Notes under the pieces: generated by a model
The model's database searches: none
What the model saw: only the letters and a program-made list of their open reading frames with translations
What the model was told of the DNA's origin: nothing
Shown: one piece after another, positions 17,701 through 26,074 of the stretch
Numbering within the stretch: position 1 is the stretch's first letter
Layout of the letters: each line of letters opens with the position of its first letter
Position numbers and translations under genes: made by a program
NCBI RefSeq assembly: GCF_024449025.1
Contig: NZ_JAHLKM010000009.1
Location: 20,629-84,628 of the forward strand
Source of the DNA: Natronomonas aquatica
GTDB taxonomy: Archaea > Halobacteriota > Halobacteria > Halobacteriales > Haloarculaceae
Direction: 5' to 3'
Length of the DNA stretch: 64,000 nt

Positions 17701-18893
17701 ACGGCGACGTGTACGTCCCGTCGGTGACCGAGGAGGGGCGAGACGTAATTCGTCCAGTCACGGCCGTCTCGAAACACGTCGCGCCAGAACACATGCTCCA
17801 AATCGGGACCGAAAGCGGACGGACGCTTCGGGTCACACCCGATCACACGATGTTACGGCTTGACGAAGGTGGTGACGGGGACTCGCCTGCCAGTATCGAA
17901 CGGATACCGGCAAGCGAACTCGAGGTCGGTGACCCGCTTCCGGTACACACACAGAGATGGGAGACAGCGACATCCCCGGGATCAACAGGTCGGGTACCGG
18001 AACCGGTTCGGACGGACGGCGGGAACGAATTCGATACCATCACCTCGGTAAAATATAATAAATCAGACATAGAAAATACTTATTGTCTTACAGTTAAATA
18101 TACAAACACAGTTTCCGCTAATGGAATATATACAGGCCAATGCGACGGGGACGAGGACTGCGTCATGCTCCTCATGGACGGTCTTATAAATTTCTCTAAG
18201 ACTTTCTTGCCAGATCAGAGAGGTGGTCGCATGGACGCACCCCTCGTCATGTCCTCGAGGATCGACCCCGCCGAAATCGACGACGAGGCCCACAACATGG
18301 ACATCGTCTCCTCGTATCCCCGGGAGTTCTACGAGGCGACCAGAGAGATGGCCGACCCCGACGCGGTCGAGGAGCTGATCCAACTCGGCGAGGATACCCT
18401 CGGGACCGACGAGGAGTACCGCGGCTTCGATCACACCCACGACACCGAGGACATCGCCGCGGGGCCGGACCTGTCGGCCTACAAGACGCTGGGCGACATG
18501 ATGGAGAAGATGAACGCCCAACTGGAACTCGCCAGGAAACTGCGGGCCGTCGACGAGACCGACGTCGCCGAACGGGTCATCGAGTACCACTTTTTGCCCG
18601 ATATCATCGGGAACCTCCGGGCCTTCTCCAGACAGGAGACGCGGTGTCTCGATTGCGGCGAGAAGTTCCGCCGGGTACCGCTGACCGGGGAGTGTCGGGC
18701 GTGCGGCGGCCGGGTCAACCTCACCGTCCACGAGGGATCGGTCAAAAAATACATCGACACCGCGATCCGGGTCGCCGAGGAGTACGGCTGTCGGGAGTAC
18801 ACGAGACAGCGCCTCGAGATCCTCGATCGGTCCGTCGAATCGATCTTCGAGGACGACACCAACAAACAAAGCGGGATCGCGGACTTCATGTAA
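14709..18893 (+). CDS. polC: DNA polymerase D large subunit (DP2) containing an intein
   Basis: The catalytic subunit of the archaeal replicative polymerase PolD. The 1394-aa precursor contains a 191-residue intein (residues 954-1144), leaving a 1203-aa mature protein. Early residues match the family (INIYYAGPIRSAGGTAQALS, about residues 137-156). Cysteine clusters (CRSC, CPEC, CHSC, CPRC near 700-760; CLDC and CRAC near 1315-1335) are zinc sites. The active-site segment N-C-D-G-D-E-D is split by the intein between N and C. A low-complexity acidic insert of about 40 residues (near residues 284-325) is specific to this lineage. The start at 14709 gives the conserved MRPDDERYFERLE N-terminus. 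A MutS-family gene follows 32 nt later on the same strand. Confidence 0.95.
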   Translation: MRPDDERYFERLEADLEDALAVARTARERGGDPTESVEIPIARDMADRVENILGIEGVAARVREMEADPDLSREEAALELAADFAEGTVGDYETRAGKVEGAVRTAVALLTEGVVAAPIEGIDRVEILENDDGTEFINIYYAGPIRSAGGTAQALSVLVADYTRTLVGIEKYHPRSEEVERYAEELSLYDDETGLQYAPKDAEAKFIAEHLPIMLDGEPTGDEEVSGFRDLERVDTNNARGGMCLVLGEGIAQKAPKIQRYTSQLEEIDWPWLQDLIDGTYKESKGEGESEEIEGEDGTHEGDDSDGEADESDGETGEGTETGPADIEDPPRPDPETKFLRDLIAGRPVFGHPSEEGGFRLRYGRARNHGFATAGVHPATMHLVDDFLAAGTQIKTERPGKAAGVIPVDTIEGPTVKLANGDVRRIDDPEEALAVRNGVEAILDAGEYLVNYGEFVENNHPLAPASYTVEWWREDMAAAGADVQALEDAPRVDLEHPSAGRALAWVEEYDVPLHPAYTYLWHDLDIERFRALAEAASGGEWVEADGAAVGTPETTEARTLVVPNTDPVREALEVLLVEHTQGEETLTVPDAVPLVRSLGLTDDLEPTWRTLSAAAREWDDGGNAHRAVNEVAPFEVRERAPTRIGSRMGRPEKSEKRDLSPAVHTLFPIGEAGGAQRNVADAASHTDSMRDTPGELEAQVGRRRCRSCETSTFRARCPECNDVTEPHYVCHSCDIDVEPDEAGRAICPRCESEADAVQRTTIDVHGEYRSALENVGERENAFDVLKGVKGLSSEHKVPEPIEKGILRAKNGVSSFKDGTVRYDMTDLPVTSVRAAELDVSVGQLKSLGYGTDIHGEPLTHEDQLVELRVQDIVLSDGAAEHMMRTADFVDDLLEQYYGLEPFYELETREDLVGELVFGMAPHTSAAVVGRVIGFTSAAVGYAHPYFHAAKRRNCFHPETKLWYQDDDGWHYEEIETLVESRLENPEKDDFGTLVQELDGDVYVPSVTEEGRDVIRPVTAVSKHVAPEHMLQIGTESGRTLRVTPDHTMLRLDEGGDGDSPASIERIPASELEVGDPLPVHTQRWETATSPGSTGRVPEPVRTDGGNEFDTITSVKYNKSDIENTYCLTVKYTNTVSANGIYTGQCDGDEDCVMLLMDGLINFSKTFLPDQRGGRMDAPLVMSSRIDPAEIDDEAHNMDIVSSYPREFYEATREMADPDAVEELIQLGEDTLGTDEEYRGFDHTHDTEDIAAGPDLSAYKTLGDMMEKMNAQLELARKLRAVDETDVAERVIEYHFLPDIIGNLRAFSRQETRCLDCGEKFRRVPLTGECRACGGRVNLTVHEGSVKKYIDTAIRVAEEYGCREYTRQRLEILDRSVESIFEDDTNKQSGIADFM
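17568..18140 (+). other. Mini-intein in the PolD large subunit
   Basis: An in-frame insertion of 191 codons. It begins with Cys (CFHPETKLWY, splicing block A), has a TPDHTML-like block B (RVTPDHTMLRL), and ends NGIYTGQ before the +1 Cys of the extein. The C-terminal residue is therefore Gln rather than the usual Asn, which is known for inteins at this PolD site in other archaea. No LAGLIDADG endonuclease is present. The flanking extein is the catalytic motif N|CDGDED. The last 100 bases or so are strongly AT-rich compared with the rest of the gene. Confidence 0.93.
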
Positions 18894-18925
18894 AGATGGT
18901 CGGGAACCCGGAGGCTCCGTGAGAT

Positions 18926-20914
18926 ATGTTCGAGGACCTGAAAGCGATCGACGGCGTCGGCGCGAAGACGGCCGAACGGCTGGCCGAACTCGACGATCCA
19001 CGGGAGGCTCTCGAAGCCGAAAACGTCGCAGAGATCGCACGCGCGCCGGGGATCTCCGACGGTCGCGCCGCACGGATCGTCCGGGCGGCGATCAGACACC
19101 GCCACGACGATTCCGGGGAGTTTCTTGCGACGGATCGGGCCGAGGAACTCTACGGATCGATCCTCGAATCCCTCAAAGCCCGGGCAGTCACGGCGTACGG
19201 CGAAAAGCGGCTCGAGACGTTCTATCCGAGCGCCTCGGCCGACCGGATCGCGGAGGTCCGGGCGTTTACCGAGCGGGCGGTCGAACGGGAGCCGAGTCCC
19301 GAAATCCTCGAAGCGCTTTCGGGCGTCGAACCGCTGGAGGCGCCCCGGGACGTACAGGTCAGAGATCGGTGTCTGGCGACGAACGACGCCGAGACGTTCT
19401 CGGAAGCCCGGGAGGCCATTCCGGAAGTGAGCGTCGAGTTGATCGAGGACGCCCGCGGGATCGCGGATCTCGCCCGGGGATACTCGACGGTTATCGTCCT
19501 CGACGAGGCGTTTTCGGGCGTCGAGATCGACGGCGACGTCCGGGTTCGGCCGGACGCCCTCTCGGATCCGACCGAGATCGTCCCCGAACGGGCGCTCGCT
19601 TTCTTCGCGCGGAACGGCGACCGGCTCCGGGCGGCGGCGGCCGTCCACCGCGCCGCGGGGCTGGAGGCGCCCTGTGATCTCGACGCCCTGGAGGGGGCTC
19701 TCGAACGGCTCGAGGGGGACGGAAGCGTGACCGGCGACGAACAGCTCCGGCGGCTCGGGACCGCGATCGACGACCTCGACGCCGCGGTTTCGATGGCCGA
19801 AAACGCGGCCAACGACCGGCTCCGGGAGGCGATCGAAAAGCGGGACGTGACGATCGAGGGGACGGACCTGCTGTCGCTCGTCGAGCGTGGCGCGGGCGTC
19901 GATTCGCTTCTCGAACGGGAACTGGCCGACGAGTACGCCGCCGCGATCGAATCGGCCCGAAAGCGGCTGCTGGGTGCGCTCGAACTTCCGGACCACGAGT
20001 CGCTCGCACGGGGCGCGTTCAACGAGGAACCGACGTTCCCGGTCGAACACGACGAGCGAGTGATCGAACGACTGCGGGAGGAACTGATCGCCGAGCGCGA
20101 CCGCCGTGCGGCCCGGCTGAAACAGGAGCTGGCCGAACGGCTCGGGGAGCTCCGGGACCCGGCCGAGGCGCTCGTCGGAGCCGCCCTGGAGTTGGACGTC
20201 GAACTCGCCGTCTCGCGGTTCGCGCGCGACTTCGAGTGTACGTTCCCGGCGATCGAGGGCGAGGGCATCGAGATCGAGGGCGGGCGATCGCCGCTTCTGG
20301 ACGTCCCCTTCGAGGACGTCGAACCGGTCGATTACACCGTCGAGGGCGTCTCGTTGCTCTCGGGGGTCAACAGCGGCGGCAAGACCTCGACGCTAGATCT
20401 GCTCGGCGTCGTCGTCGTGGCGGCCCAGATGGGACTGCCCGTGCCGGCCGAACGGGCCCGGGTACAGCGCTTCGAGGCGCTGCACTATCAGGCCAAGACG
20501 CAGGGCACACTCGATGCGGGTGCCTTCGAGGCGACGCTGCGGGAGTTCGGCGCGCTGGTCGAAAGCGACCGGACCCGGCTGGTGTTGGTCGACGAACTCG
20601 AGTCGATCACTGAACCGGGCGCCAGCGCCGTGATCGTCGCCGGGATCCTCGAATCGTTGACCGAGAGCGACTCGACGGCGGTGTTCGTCTCGCATCTGGC
20701 CGGCGAGATCAGGGAGGCCGCGGACGTCGACGTGACCGTCGACGGGATCGAGGCGATCGGGCTCGAAAACGGCGAACTGCGGGTGAACCGATCGCCGGTC
20801 AAGAACCAGCTGGCACGGTCGACGCCGGAGCTCATCGTCGAGAAGCTAGCCGAAAACGAGGGGGCGCCGTTCTACTCCGAGCTGCTTGGGAAGTTCGACG
20901 CCGAAGGCGATTGA
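18926..20914 (+). CDS. MutS-family ATPase with N-terminal helix-hairpin-helix (MutS5/MutS2-like)
   Basis: A 662-aa protein. The N-terminus is a helix-hairpin-helix (IDGVGAKTAERLAEL, then APGISDGRAARIV; residues 7-50), and helical lever-like regions follow. The C-terminus is a MutS ATPase with Walker A GVNSGGKTS (about residue 485) and Walker B LVLVDELES, plus FVSHL. It lacks the mismatch-recognition domain of MutS1, so it is more likely a recombination or branched-DNA factor. It lies 32 nt downstream of the PolD gene, probably in the same transcription unit, which suggests a replication/repair role. Confidence 0.85.
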   Translation: MFEDLKAIDGVGAKTAERLAELDDPREALEAENVAEIARAPGISDGRAARIVRAAIRHRHDDSGEFLATDRAEELYGSILESLKARAVTAYGEKRLETFYPSASADRIAEVRAFTERAVEREPSPEILEALSGVEPLEAPRDVQVRDRCLATNDAETFSEAREAIPEVSVELIEDARGIADLARGYSTVIVLDEAFSGVEIDGDVRVRPDALSDPTEIVPERALAFFARNGDRLRAAAAVHRAAGLEAPCDLDALEGALERLEGDGSVTGDEQLRRLGTAIDDLDAAVSMAENAANDRLREAIEKRDVTIEGTDLLSLVERGAGVDSLLERELADEYAAAIESARKRLLGALELPDHESLARGAFNEEPTFPVEHDERVIERLREELIAERDRRAARLKQELAERLGELRDPAEALVGAALELDVELAVSRFARDFECTFPAIEGEGIEIEGGRSPLLDVPFEDVEPVDYTVEGVSLLSGVNSGGKTSTLDLLGVVVVAAQMGLPVPAERARVQRFEALHYQAKTQGTLDAGAFEATLREFGALVESDRTRLVLVDELESITEPGASAVIVAGILESLTESDSTAVFVSHLAGEIREAADVDVTVDGIEAIGLENGELRVNRSPVKNQLARSTPELIVEKLAENEGAPFYSELLGKFDAEGD

Positions 20915-20971
20915 ACTATCCCTAGACGAACGGACCAAAACACACATTGGCGCCAGGCCGTATCTTCGGAT

Positions 20972-21649
20972 ATGAACCGCCGCGATTCGCTACGATCGAT
21001 CGCTGCCGCCGGCGCCGTTGCGACCGCCGGCTGTCTCGGCGTGCTGGGGGGAAGCGGTCGGACGGTGCTCGATCCCCCCGAGCAGGACCTGAGCGCGGCC
21101 GCCCACCCGAGCCACGGCGACGAACTGCCGGCGGTCGAGTTCTCCGACCCGATCGCCGGCGAGGAGATCGCGACGAGCGATTTCGAGGGCGAGCGAGCCA
21201 TGCTGTTGACGTTCTTCTATACGAACTGTCCTGACGGCGTCTGTCCGGCGCTCATCCTCCGGCTCCGGCGCGCCCAGGAAGTCGCCGCCGAGGAGGGTTA
21301 CATCGAGAACAGCGCGTTCCTCCCGATCACCTTCGACCCCGAGCGGGACACGGCGCCCGTCCTCGAGGAGTACGCCACCCAGCAGGGTGTGAACCTCGAG
21401 GCCGGCAACTGGCATTTCCTCCGGCCCGAGAGCTACGAGGCCGGACAGACAGCTATCGAGGAGGAGTTCGGGCTGAAAATCGAGAAGGTCTACGACAGCG
21501 ATTACGAGAACCTCGAGTACACGTTCCCCCACTACGGGCTCATACTGCTCGCGAACAAACAGGGCGTCGTCGAGCGGGCGTACCCGAGCGGCTCGACCGT
21601 CGACATCGAGCGCATCGTAGCCGACTTCGAGCGGGTGGTGACCGCGTAG
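20972..21649 (+). CDS. SCO1/SenC-family copper chaperone-like lipoprotein
   Basis: A 225-aa extracellular lipoprotein. The N-terminus has two arginines followed by a hydrophobic stretch ending TAGC at Cys21 (lipobox; probably Tat-exported). The thioredoxin-like fold carries Cys86 and Cys91 in CPDGVC and a later His187 (FPHYG), the three copper ligands of SCO proteins that help assemble cytochrome oxidase CuA. The cysteine spacing is C-x4-C where the family usually has C-x3-C. First gene of a SCO-TlpA-CcdA operon; the next start is 1 nt after its stop. Confidence 0.88.
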   Translation: MNRRDSLRSIAAAGAVATAGCLGVLGGSGRTVLDPPEQDLSAAAHPSHGDELPAVEFSDPIAGEEIATSDFEGERAMLLTFFYTNCPDGVCPALILRLRRAQEVAAEEGYIENSAFLPITFDPERDTAPVLEEYATQQGVNLEAGNWHFLRPESYEAGQTAIEEEFGLKIEKVYDSDYENLEYTFPHYGLILLANKQGVVERAYPSGSTVDIERIVADFERVVTA

Positions 21650-21650
21650 G

Positions 21651-22220
21651 ATGCGGCGCCGAGAACTCGTCGCCGGGGTCGCGAGTGCGGCCGCGATCGG
21701 CGGCGCAGCCCTGTTCGCGGCCGGGGCGACACCCACAGGGATCGGCGGGTCCGACGACGCCGGCGATCCGACGGCGAGTGACGAGGGCACCGAGACGGTC
21801 GAACCGATGACGATCGACACGATCGAGGCACCCGGGAGCCGGGACGGCGAGGTGGCGGTCCCCGCCTCCGACCGACCGACGTTCGTCGACTTCTTCGGGA
21901 CCTGGTGTCCGCCGTGCGTCGAGCAGATGCCGGCACTCGGGGACGCCAACGATCGGGTCGGCGATCGGGTTCTGTTCGTCTCGGTCACGACCGAGGCCGT
22001 CGGCCGGTCGGTGACCGAAGCCGAGATCGCCGAGTGGTGGACCGAACACGACGGCGGCTGGCTGGTCGGGGCGGATCCGACCGCCGAACTGGCCGCCAGA
22101 GCGAACGTCAGCGGCTACCCGACTGCGGCGGTGATCGACGCCGCCGGACGGCTCCGGTGGTCCGAATCCGGCATCCACACCGCCGACGAGCTCGTCGCCG
22201 AGATCGAGGCCGTTCTCTAG
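21651..22220 (+). CDS. TlpA-like thioredoxin-fold protein
   Basis: A 189-aa exported protein with N-terminal MRRRELVAGVASAAAIGGAALFAAG (anchor or signal), a low-complexity acidic linker, and a thioredoxin domain with FGTWCPPCVEQMP (active-site WCPPC) and the cis-Pro region SGYPTAAVI. It should reduce or exchange disulfides outside the membrane, in particular the SCO cysteines. Coupled on both sides: it starts 1 nt after the SCO stop and CcdA starts 2 nt after its own stop. Confidence 0.88.
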   Translation: MRRRELVAGVASAAAIGGAALFAAGATPTGIGGSDDAGDPTASDEGTETVEPMTIDTIEAPGSRDGEVAVPASDRPTFVDFFGTWCPPCVEQMPALGDANDRVGDRVLFVSVTTEAVGRSVTEAEIAEWWTEHDGGWLVGADPTAELAARANVSGYPTAAVIDAAGRLRWSESGIHTADELVAEIEAVL

Positions 22221-22222
22221 GG

Positions 22223-22888
22223 ATGATCGACGCGACACTCGCGACCAACGTCCCGTTCGCGCTCACCGCCGGCATCGCCACGTTCTTTTCGCCGTGTGCG
22301 TACCCGCTTTTGCCCGGCTACGTCGGGTTCTATCTGAACCAGGCCGACGCCGAGGAGGTCTCGATCGTCAGTTCGGGGACCCGCGGGCTGGCGGCGGGGA
22401 TCGGCGTCCTCGCGACGTTTCTCGCCCTCTCGGGGGCGGCCGTCCGGGTCGGCCAGTCGGCGCTCTCCGATATCACGGTATTCGAGGCGCTCGTCGGCGC
22501 GCTGCTCATCGTCTTCGGCCTGCTGGTCGTGACCGGTCGCGGGCTGTCGATATCCGTACCGCTGCCGAAACGGCGGGCGAGCGTGTTCGGGTTCGGGCTC
22601 TTCGGGGCGGGCTATGCGCTGGCCGGGGCGGGCTGTTCGGCCCCGTTTTTCCTCCCGATCATGGCGCGGGCGCTCACGCTGCCGGCGGGATCCGCCGCCG
22701 TGCTGGTCGGCACCTACGCCGGGACGGTCGCCGCACTGATGGTCGCGACCACCGTCGCAACCGGGATGGGCCTGCTCACGAACGCCGGGCGGCTGATGAC
22801 CTATTCCGGGCGCCTGAAAAAGATCGCGGGCGTCGTGATGATACTCGCGGGGATCGGACAGCTGTATCTCGCTTTGGTCGTCTACTGA
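22223..22888 (+). CDS. ccdA: CcdA-type thiol-disulfide transporter
   Basis: A 221-aa protein with six predicted membrane helices. CcdA carries electrons from cytoplasmic thioredoxin across the membrane to external thioredoxin-like proteins. Hallmarks are FFSPCAYPLLPGY with the first redox Cys and AGAGCSAPFFLPI with the second. The ATG at 22223, 2 nt after the TlpA stop, starts at the first transmembrane segment. The three genes thus form a complete module that keeps the SCO protein reduced. The 3' end overlaps the convergent response regulator by 7 nt. Confidence 0.9.
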   Translation: MIDATLATNVPFALTAGIATFFSPCAYPLLPGYVGFYLNQADAEEVSIVSSGTRGLAAGIGVLATFLALSGAAVRVGQSALSDITVFEALVGALLIVFGLLVVTGRGLSISVPLPKRRASVFGFGLFGAGYALAGAGCSAPFFLPIMARALTLPAGSAAVLVGTYAGTVAALMVATTVATGMGLLTNAGRLMTYSGRLKKIAGVVMILAGIGQLYLALVVY

Positions 22889-23466
22889 TCCGACCCGGAC
22901 GTCGTCTGGGGCAACTGTCGCATCTCTACCTCGAGATCGCGGGGACGGAGCTGGTCGGCTGTCCGCTCGAGTTCGACCCGGAGCCGCTCGAACTCCGCGG
23001 TTAGCTCCGCGTAGGCGTTGCTCTCTTCGAGTTCGCGGGGGTTCTTTTCAGTCCGCAGCGCCGCCCGTTTCGAGGCCAAGGCGAAAAACTCCTGTAGCTT
23101 TTCGTCGTACTCCGATCGGGACACAAGGGAGTCGAGTACCTCGTTGATCTCCGCCCGTCGGATCGGCTTGACGAGGTACTCGTCGAACCCCATCCCGATG
23201 ATATCGAAATCCGGCTCGACGGCCGTCACGATCGCGACCCGACAGTCGTAGCCCGACTCGCGGATGTGCGAGAGCAGTTCGTCGCCCGACGTCCGCGGCA
23301 TCAGTCGGTCGATGAGCGCGACGTCGATCCCCGAACAGAGGGCGTCGAAGGCTTCGTCTCCCCCGTAGGCGGTCCTGATATCGTACTGCTCGTCGATCCA
23401 GGCCGCGTACAGATCCGCGAGATCGGGCTCGTCGTCGACGACGAGGACGGTCGGTCCGTGACCCAT
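22882..23466 (-). CDS. HalX-type response regulator
   Basis: A 194-aa regulator. The receiver domain starts at VLVVDDEPDLADLY, the phospho-acceptor Asp is in VALIDRLMPRTSG, and the conserved Lys is in YLVKPIRR. The C-terminal half is a coiled HalX domain (SEYDEKLQEFFALASKRAAL), common in haloarchaeal regulators that lack a DNA-binding domain. The ATG at 23466 is chosen because it precedes GPTVLVVDD directly. No kinase gene is adjacent. Confidence 0.9.
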   Translation of the reverse strand: MGHGPTVLVVDDEPDLADLYAAWIDEQYDIRTAYGGDEAFDALCSGIDVALIDRLMPRTSGDELLSHIRESGYDCRVAIVTAVEPDFDIIGMGFDEYLVKPIRRAEINEVLDSLVSRSEYDEKLQEFFALASKRAALRTEKNPRELEESNAYAELTAEFERLRVELERTADQLRPRDLEVEMRQLPQTTSGSDQ

Positions 23467-23577
23467 TATGAACGCCCCATACCGGATTGACGCGTTCGAC
23501 GTACATACGAGTGACATCCGTTTCAGCGCTCGAAACAGCCGCGAACGGAAACCTCGGAGGCCGGACGCGCCCGCCGG

Positions 23578-25965
23578 TCAGGGATCGACCCGGACCGTCC
23601 GGCGATCGGAGACGGGCAAAAGCGGGAGTTCGGGGAACGCGACCCCGAGTTCGTAGGTGAGTTCCTCGACGTCGCCGCCGAAGACGCCGACCGGCAGCGT
23701 CGTCTCGCCGAGATATCGCGTTTCGGCGGTCATCTCGACGCCGTTGACCGTCACCCGGAGACCGGCTGGGTCGCCGTCCCCGTCGTTTCGGACCGTCACT
23801 TCGGCCATCGTGTTCTCGCCGGCCCCGATAGCGTCGGGGACGCCGTCCCACTCGATCGAGAGGGCCGGCAACTCGCGGGCCTGTTCGAGGATCCGCTCGG
23901 CAACGCCCTCCGAGAGGCCCGCCGAGACCAGTCCCTCGACGCCGGCCGCCCGGACGTCGGCCGGATCCGTCAGCCCCTCACGGGCCAGCTTGTGGGCGCG
24001 CCCCGAGCCGACGCCCCCGATAGCGACCAGCCCGACGGCCTCACTCGAGACCCCGTGTTCGACCCGGGCCTCGATCCGCCGGACGAGGTTGGCGTCCCGG
24101 GGGGCGGCGAACCGCTCGCAGAAGGCCCGCAGCGCCGCCAGGAACCGCAACGCATTCCGTCGGATGACCCACGCGTCGCTTTGCAGTTCCGCGGGGGTCG
24201 TCCCGGCCATCCCGGCCCGGAGGATCGCGAGCACCTTCCTGTTCCCGGGATCGAGGTCCTCGCTCTCGCCGCCGAGGACGGCCCCGAACGTCTCGCGTTC
24301 GTCTCTGCGCGCCGAGACGCTGTCGAACTCCGTGGCGTCGGCGACGGTCCGGAGGACGGCCGCCTCGTCGATCGCCGTCCCGTCGTTTGTGCGCTCACAC
24401 AGCGCATGAAACGCCTCGGCGGTGTCGAGCCGCAGATAGAACTGCGAGGTGAGCCGGCCGAGCGCCGTGGGCTCGATCTCCAGCCCCGACTGATCGACGA
24501 ACCCCCCATCGACCAGCCGCTGCAGCGTCGAGGAGACACGGTCCCGGAGCGAGGCGCTGTCGTCGTACTGATCGGGCGCGCTGGCGGCCCGCGTGTAGTA
24601 GAACGTCGTTTCGAGCCACGCCATCACGTCCTCGATGTCGTCGACGACGCCGAGGGCGATCTCGGCGTTCAGGTGGGTGTCTAACTCCTCGGCCAGCCGG
24701 GACTCGATCGGCTTGCCGTCCGCGAGCAGCCGCCGGTACCGATCGGCGTCGCTCCCGTCGCAGATCACGTGGGCGTAGCCCGCGTCATCATAGCCCGGGC
24801 GGCCGGCCCGGCCGAGCATCTGGAGGATATCCAGCGGGCTCATATCGACCTCGCCCTCGAGGGGGTCGTGCAGTTTGGTATCACGGATGGCGACACACCG
24901 CGCCGGCAGGTTGACCCCCCACGCCAGCGTCGACGTCGAGAACAGAAGCTGGATCTTCCCGGCCTTGAACCACGCCTCGACGCGGTCCTTGTCGTCCTTG
25001 GCGAGCCCGGCGTGATGGAAGCCGACGCCGTCGACGACCGACTGTCTGAGCGTGTCGTTTTCCAGCTCCCGGGCCTCGGTGTGGTACTCGTAATCGCCCC
25101 GTGAACTGATCTCGATGTCCCGTTCTGCGAGTTCGTCTCTGGCTTTCTCGGCGGCCCGGACGGTGTCCTGTCTGGAGGCGACGAAGACCAGCGCCTGCCC
25201 GCCGTCCTCGATGTGCGGCCCCGCGAGATCCAGCGCTCGATAGAGCCGGCGGTACTTGTCGGCGAAGGCGTTGTCGCCGTGGGCGTAGGTCTCGACGGAC
25301 GCCGACAGCGGCACCGGCCGGTAGGAGTCACCGAACGCGAAGGTACACGCCGGCGGGGCGTCGAGCCACTCGGCGACGTCGTCGACGTTCTGCATCGTCG
25401 CCGACAGCGCGACGATCCGGGGCGCACAGAGCCGCCGGAGCCGCGATATCGTCACCTCGAGGACGGCCCCGCGGCGGTCCGAATCGAGCAGGTGAACCTC
25501 GTCGATGACACAGCAGTCGACGTCCGTGATGAACGAATAGCGGGGAGAGTCGTGTTTCCGGGTCGCGGAGTCGGCCTTCTCGGGCGTCATCACGAGGATG
25601 TCGGCCCGCTCGGCGCGGCTGGGCGTCAACTCGCGTTCGCCGGTGACGACGTAGACCGAGTACCCCAGCGACTCGAAGCGCTCCCATTCGGATTCCTTCT
25701 CGTTCGTCAGCGCCCGCAGCGGCGCCAAAAAGAGCGCGGTCCCGCCCGCCTCGAGCGTCCGGCAGATGGCAGCCTCGGCGAGCGCCGTCTTGCCGCTCGC
25801 GGTCGGCGCGCTGACGACGACGTTGTCGTTGTCGTCGCCGTCGACGATCGCCGGCAACGCTTCCGATTGCATCCGGTTGAACGTCTCGAAGGGGAAGGCG
25901 TCGGCGAACTCCGGGAGGACGGCGTCGACGGCGACTCCGGTCTCGTATTCGGTGCGACCTGCCAC
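23578..25965 (-). CDS. Superfamily 2 DNA helicase (Hel308/Brr2-like)
   Basis: A 795-aa Ski2-like helicase. Motif I is APTASGKTAL (about residue 51), motif II is DEVH, motif III is SATM, and motif VI is QMLGRAGRPGYD. A winged-helix/ratchet region follows, then a helix-hairpin-helix (AIGGVGSGRAHKLA) and a C-terminal beta domain of about 90 residues. It likely unwinds stalled replication forks. The start is a GTG at 25965: no ATG precedes the conserved EYETGVAVDAVLPEF, and a box CCTATAGCC (25988-25996) lies at the leaderless distance. Divergent from lipA. Confidence 0.88.
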   Translation of the reverse strand: MAGRTEYETGVAVDAVLPEFADAFPFETFNRMQSEALPAIVDGDDNDNVVVSAPTASGKTALAEAAICRTLEAGGTALFLAPLRALTNEKESEWERFESLGYSVYVVTGERELTPSRAERADILVMTPEKADSATRKHDSPRYSFITDVDCCVIDEVHLLDSDRRGAVLEVTISRLRRLCAPRIVALSATMQNVDDVAEWLDAPPACTFAFGDSYRPVPLSASVETYAHGDNAFADKYRRLYRALDLAGPHIEDGGQALVFVASRQDTVRAAEKARDELAERDIEISSRGDYEYHTEARELENDTLRQSVVDGVGFHHAGLAKDDKDRVEAWFKAGKIQLLFSTSTLAWGVNLPARCVAIRDTKLHDPLEGEVDMSPLDILQMLGRAGRPGYDDAGYAHVICDGSDADRYRRLLADGKPIESRLAEELDTHLNAEIALGVVDDIEDVMAWLETTFYYTRAASAPDQYDDSASLRDRVSSTLQRLVDGGFVDQSGLEIEPTALGRLTSQFYLRLDTAEAFHALCERTNDGTAIDEAAVLRTVADATEFDSVSARRDERETFGAVLGGESEDLDPGNRKVLAILRAGMAGTTPAELQSDAWVIRRNALRFLAALRAFCERFAAPRDANLVRRIEARVEHGVSSEAVGLVAIGGVGSGRAHKLAREGLTDPADVRAAGVEGLVSAGLSEGVAERILEQARELPALSIEWDGVPDAIGAGENTMAEVTVRNDGDGDPAGLRVTVNGVEMTAETRYLGETTLPVGVFGGDVEELTYELGVAFPELPLLPVSDRRTVRVDP

Positions 25966-25987
25966 GGGGGAAACGGAGGGTGCCGGG

Positions 25988-25996
25988 GCTATAGGC
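25988..25996 (-). promoter_or_regulatory. Candidate TATA box of the Hel308/Brr2-like helicase
   Basis: CCTATAGCC on the minus strand, 23-31 nt before the GTG start at 25965; this spacing supports the non-ATG start. Confidence 0.45.
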
Positions 25997-26074
25997 GTTT
26001 CCGTCGCGGGCGAGTGGTGCCGTCGAGACACACCAGGACCGTACGTTTTTGTGCGGCGGCCCGAAGGGGGAAGT

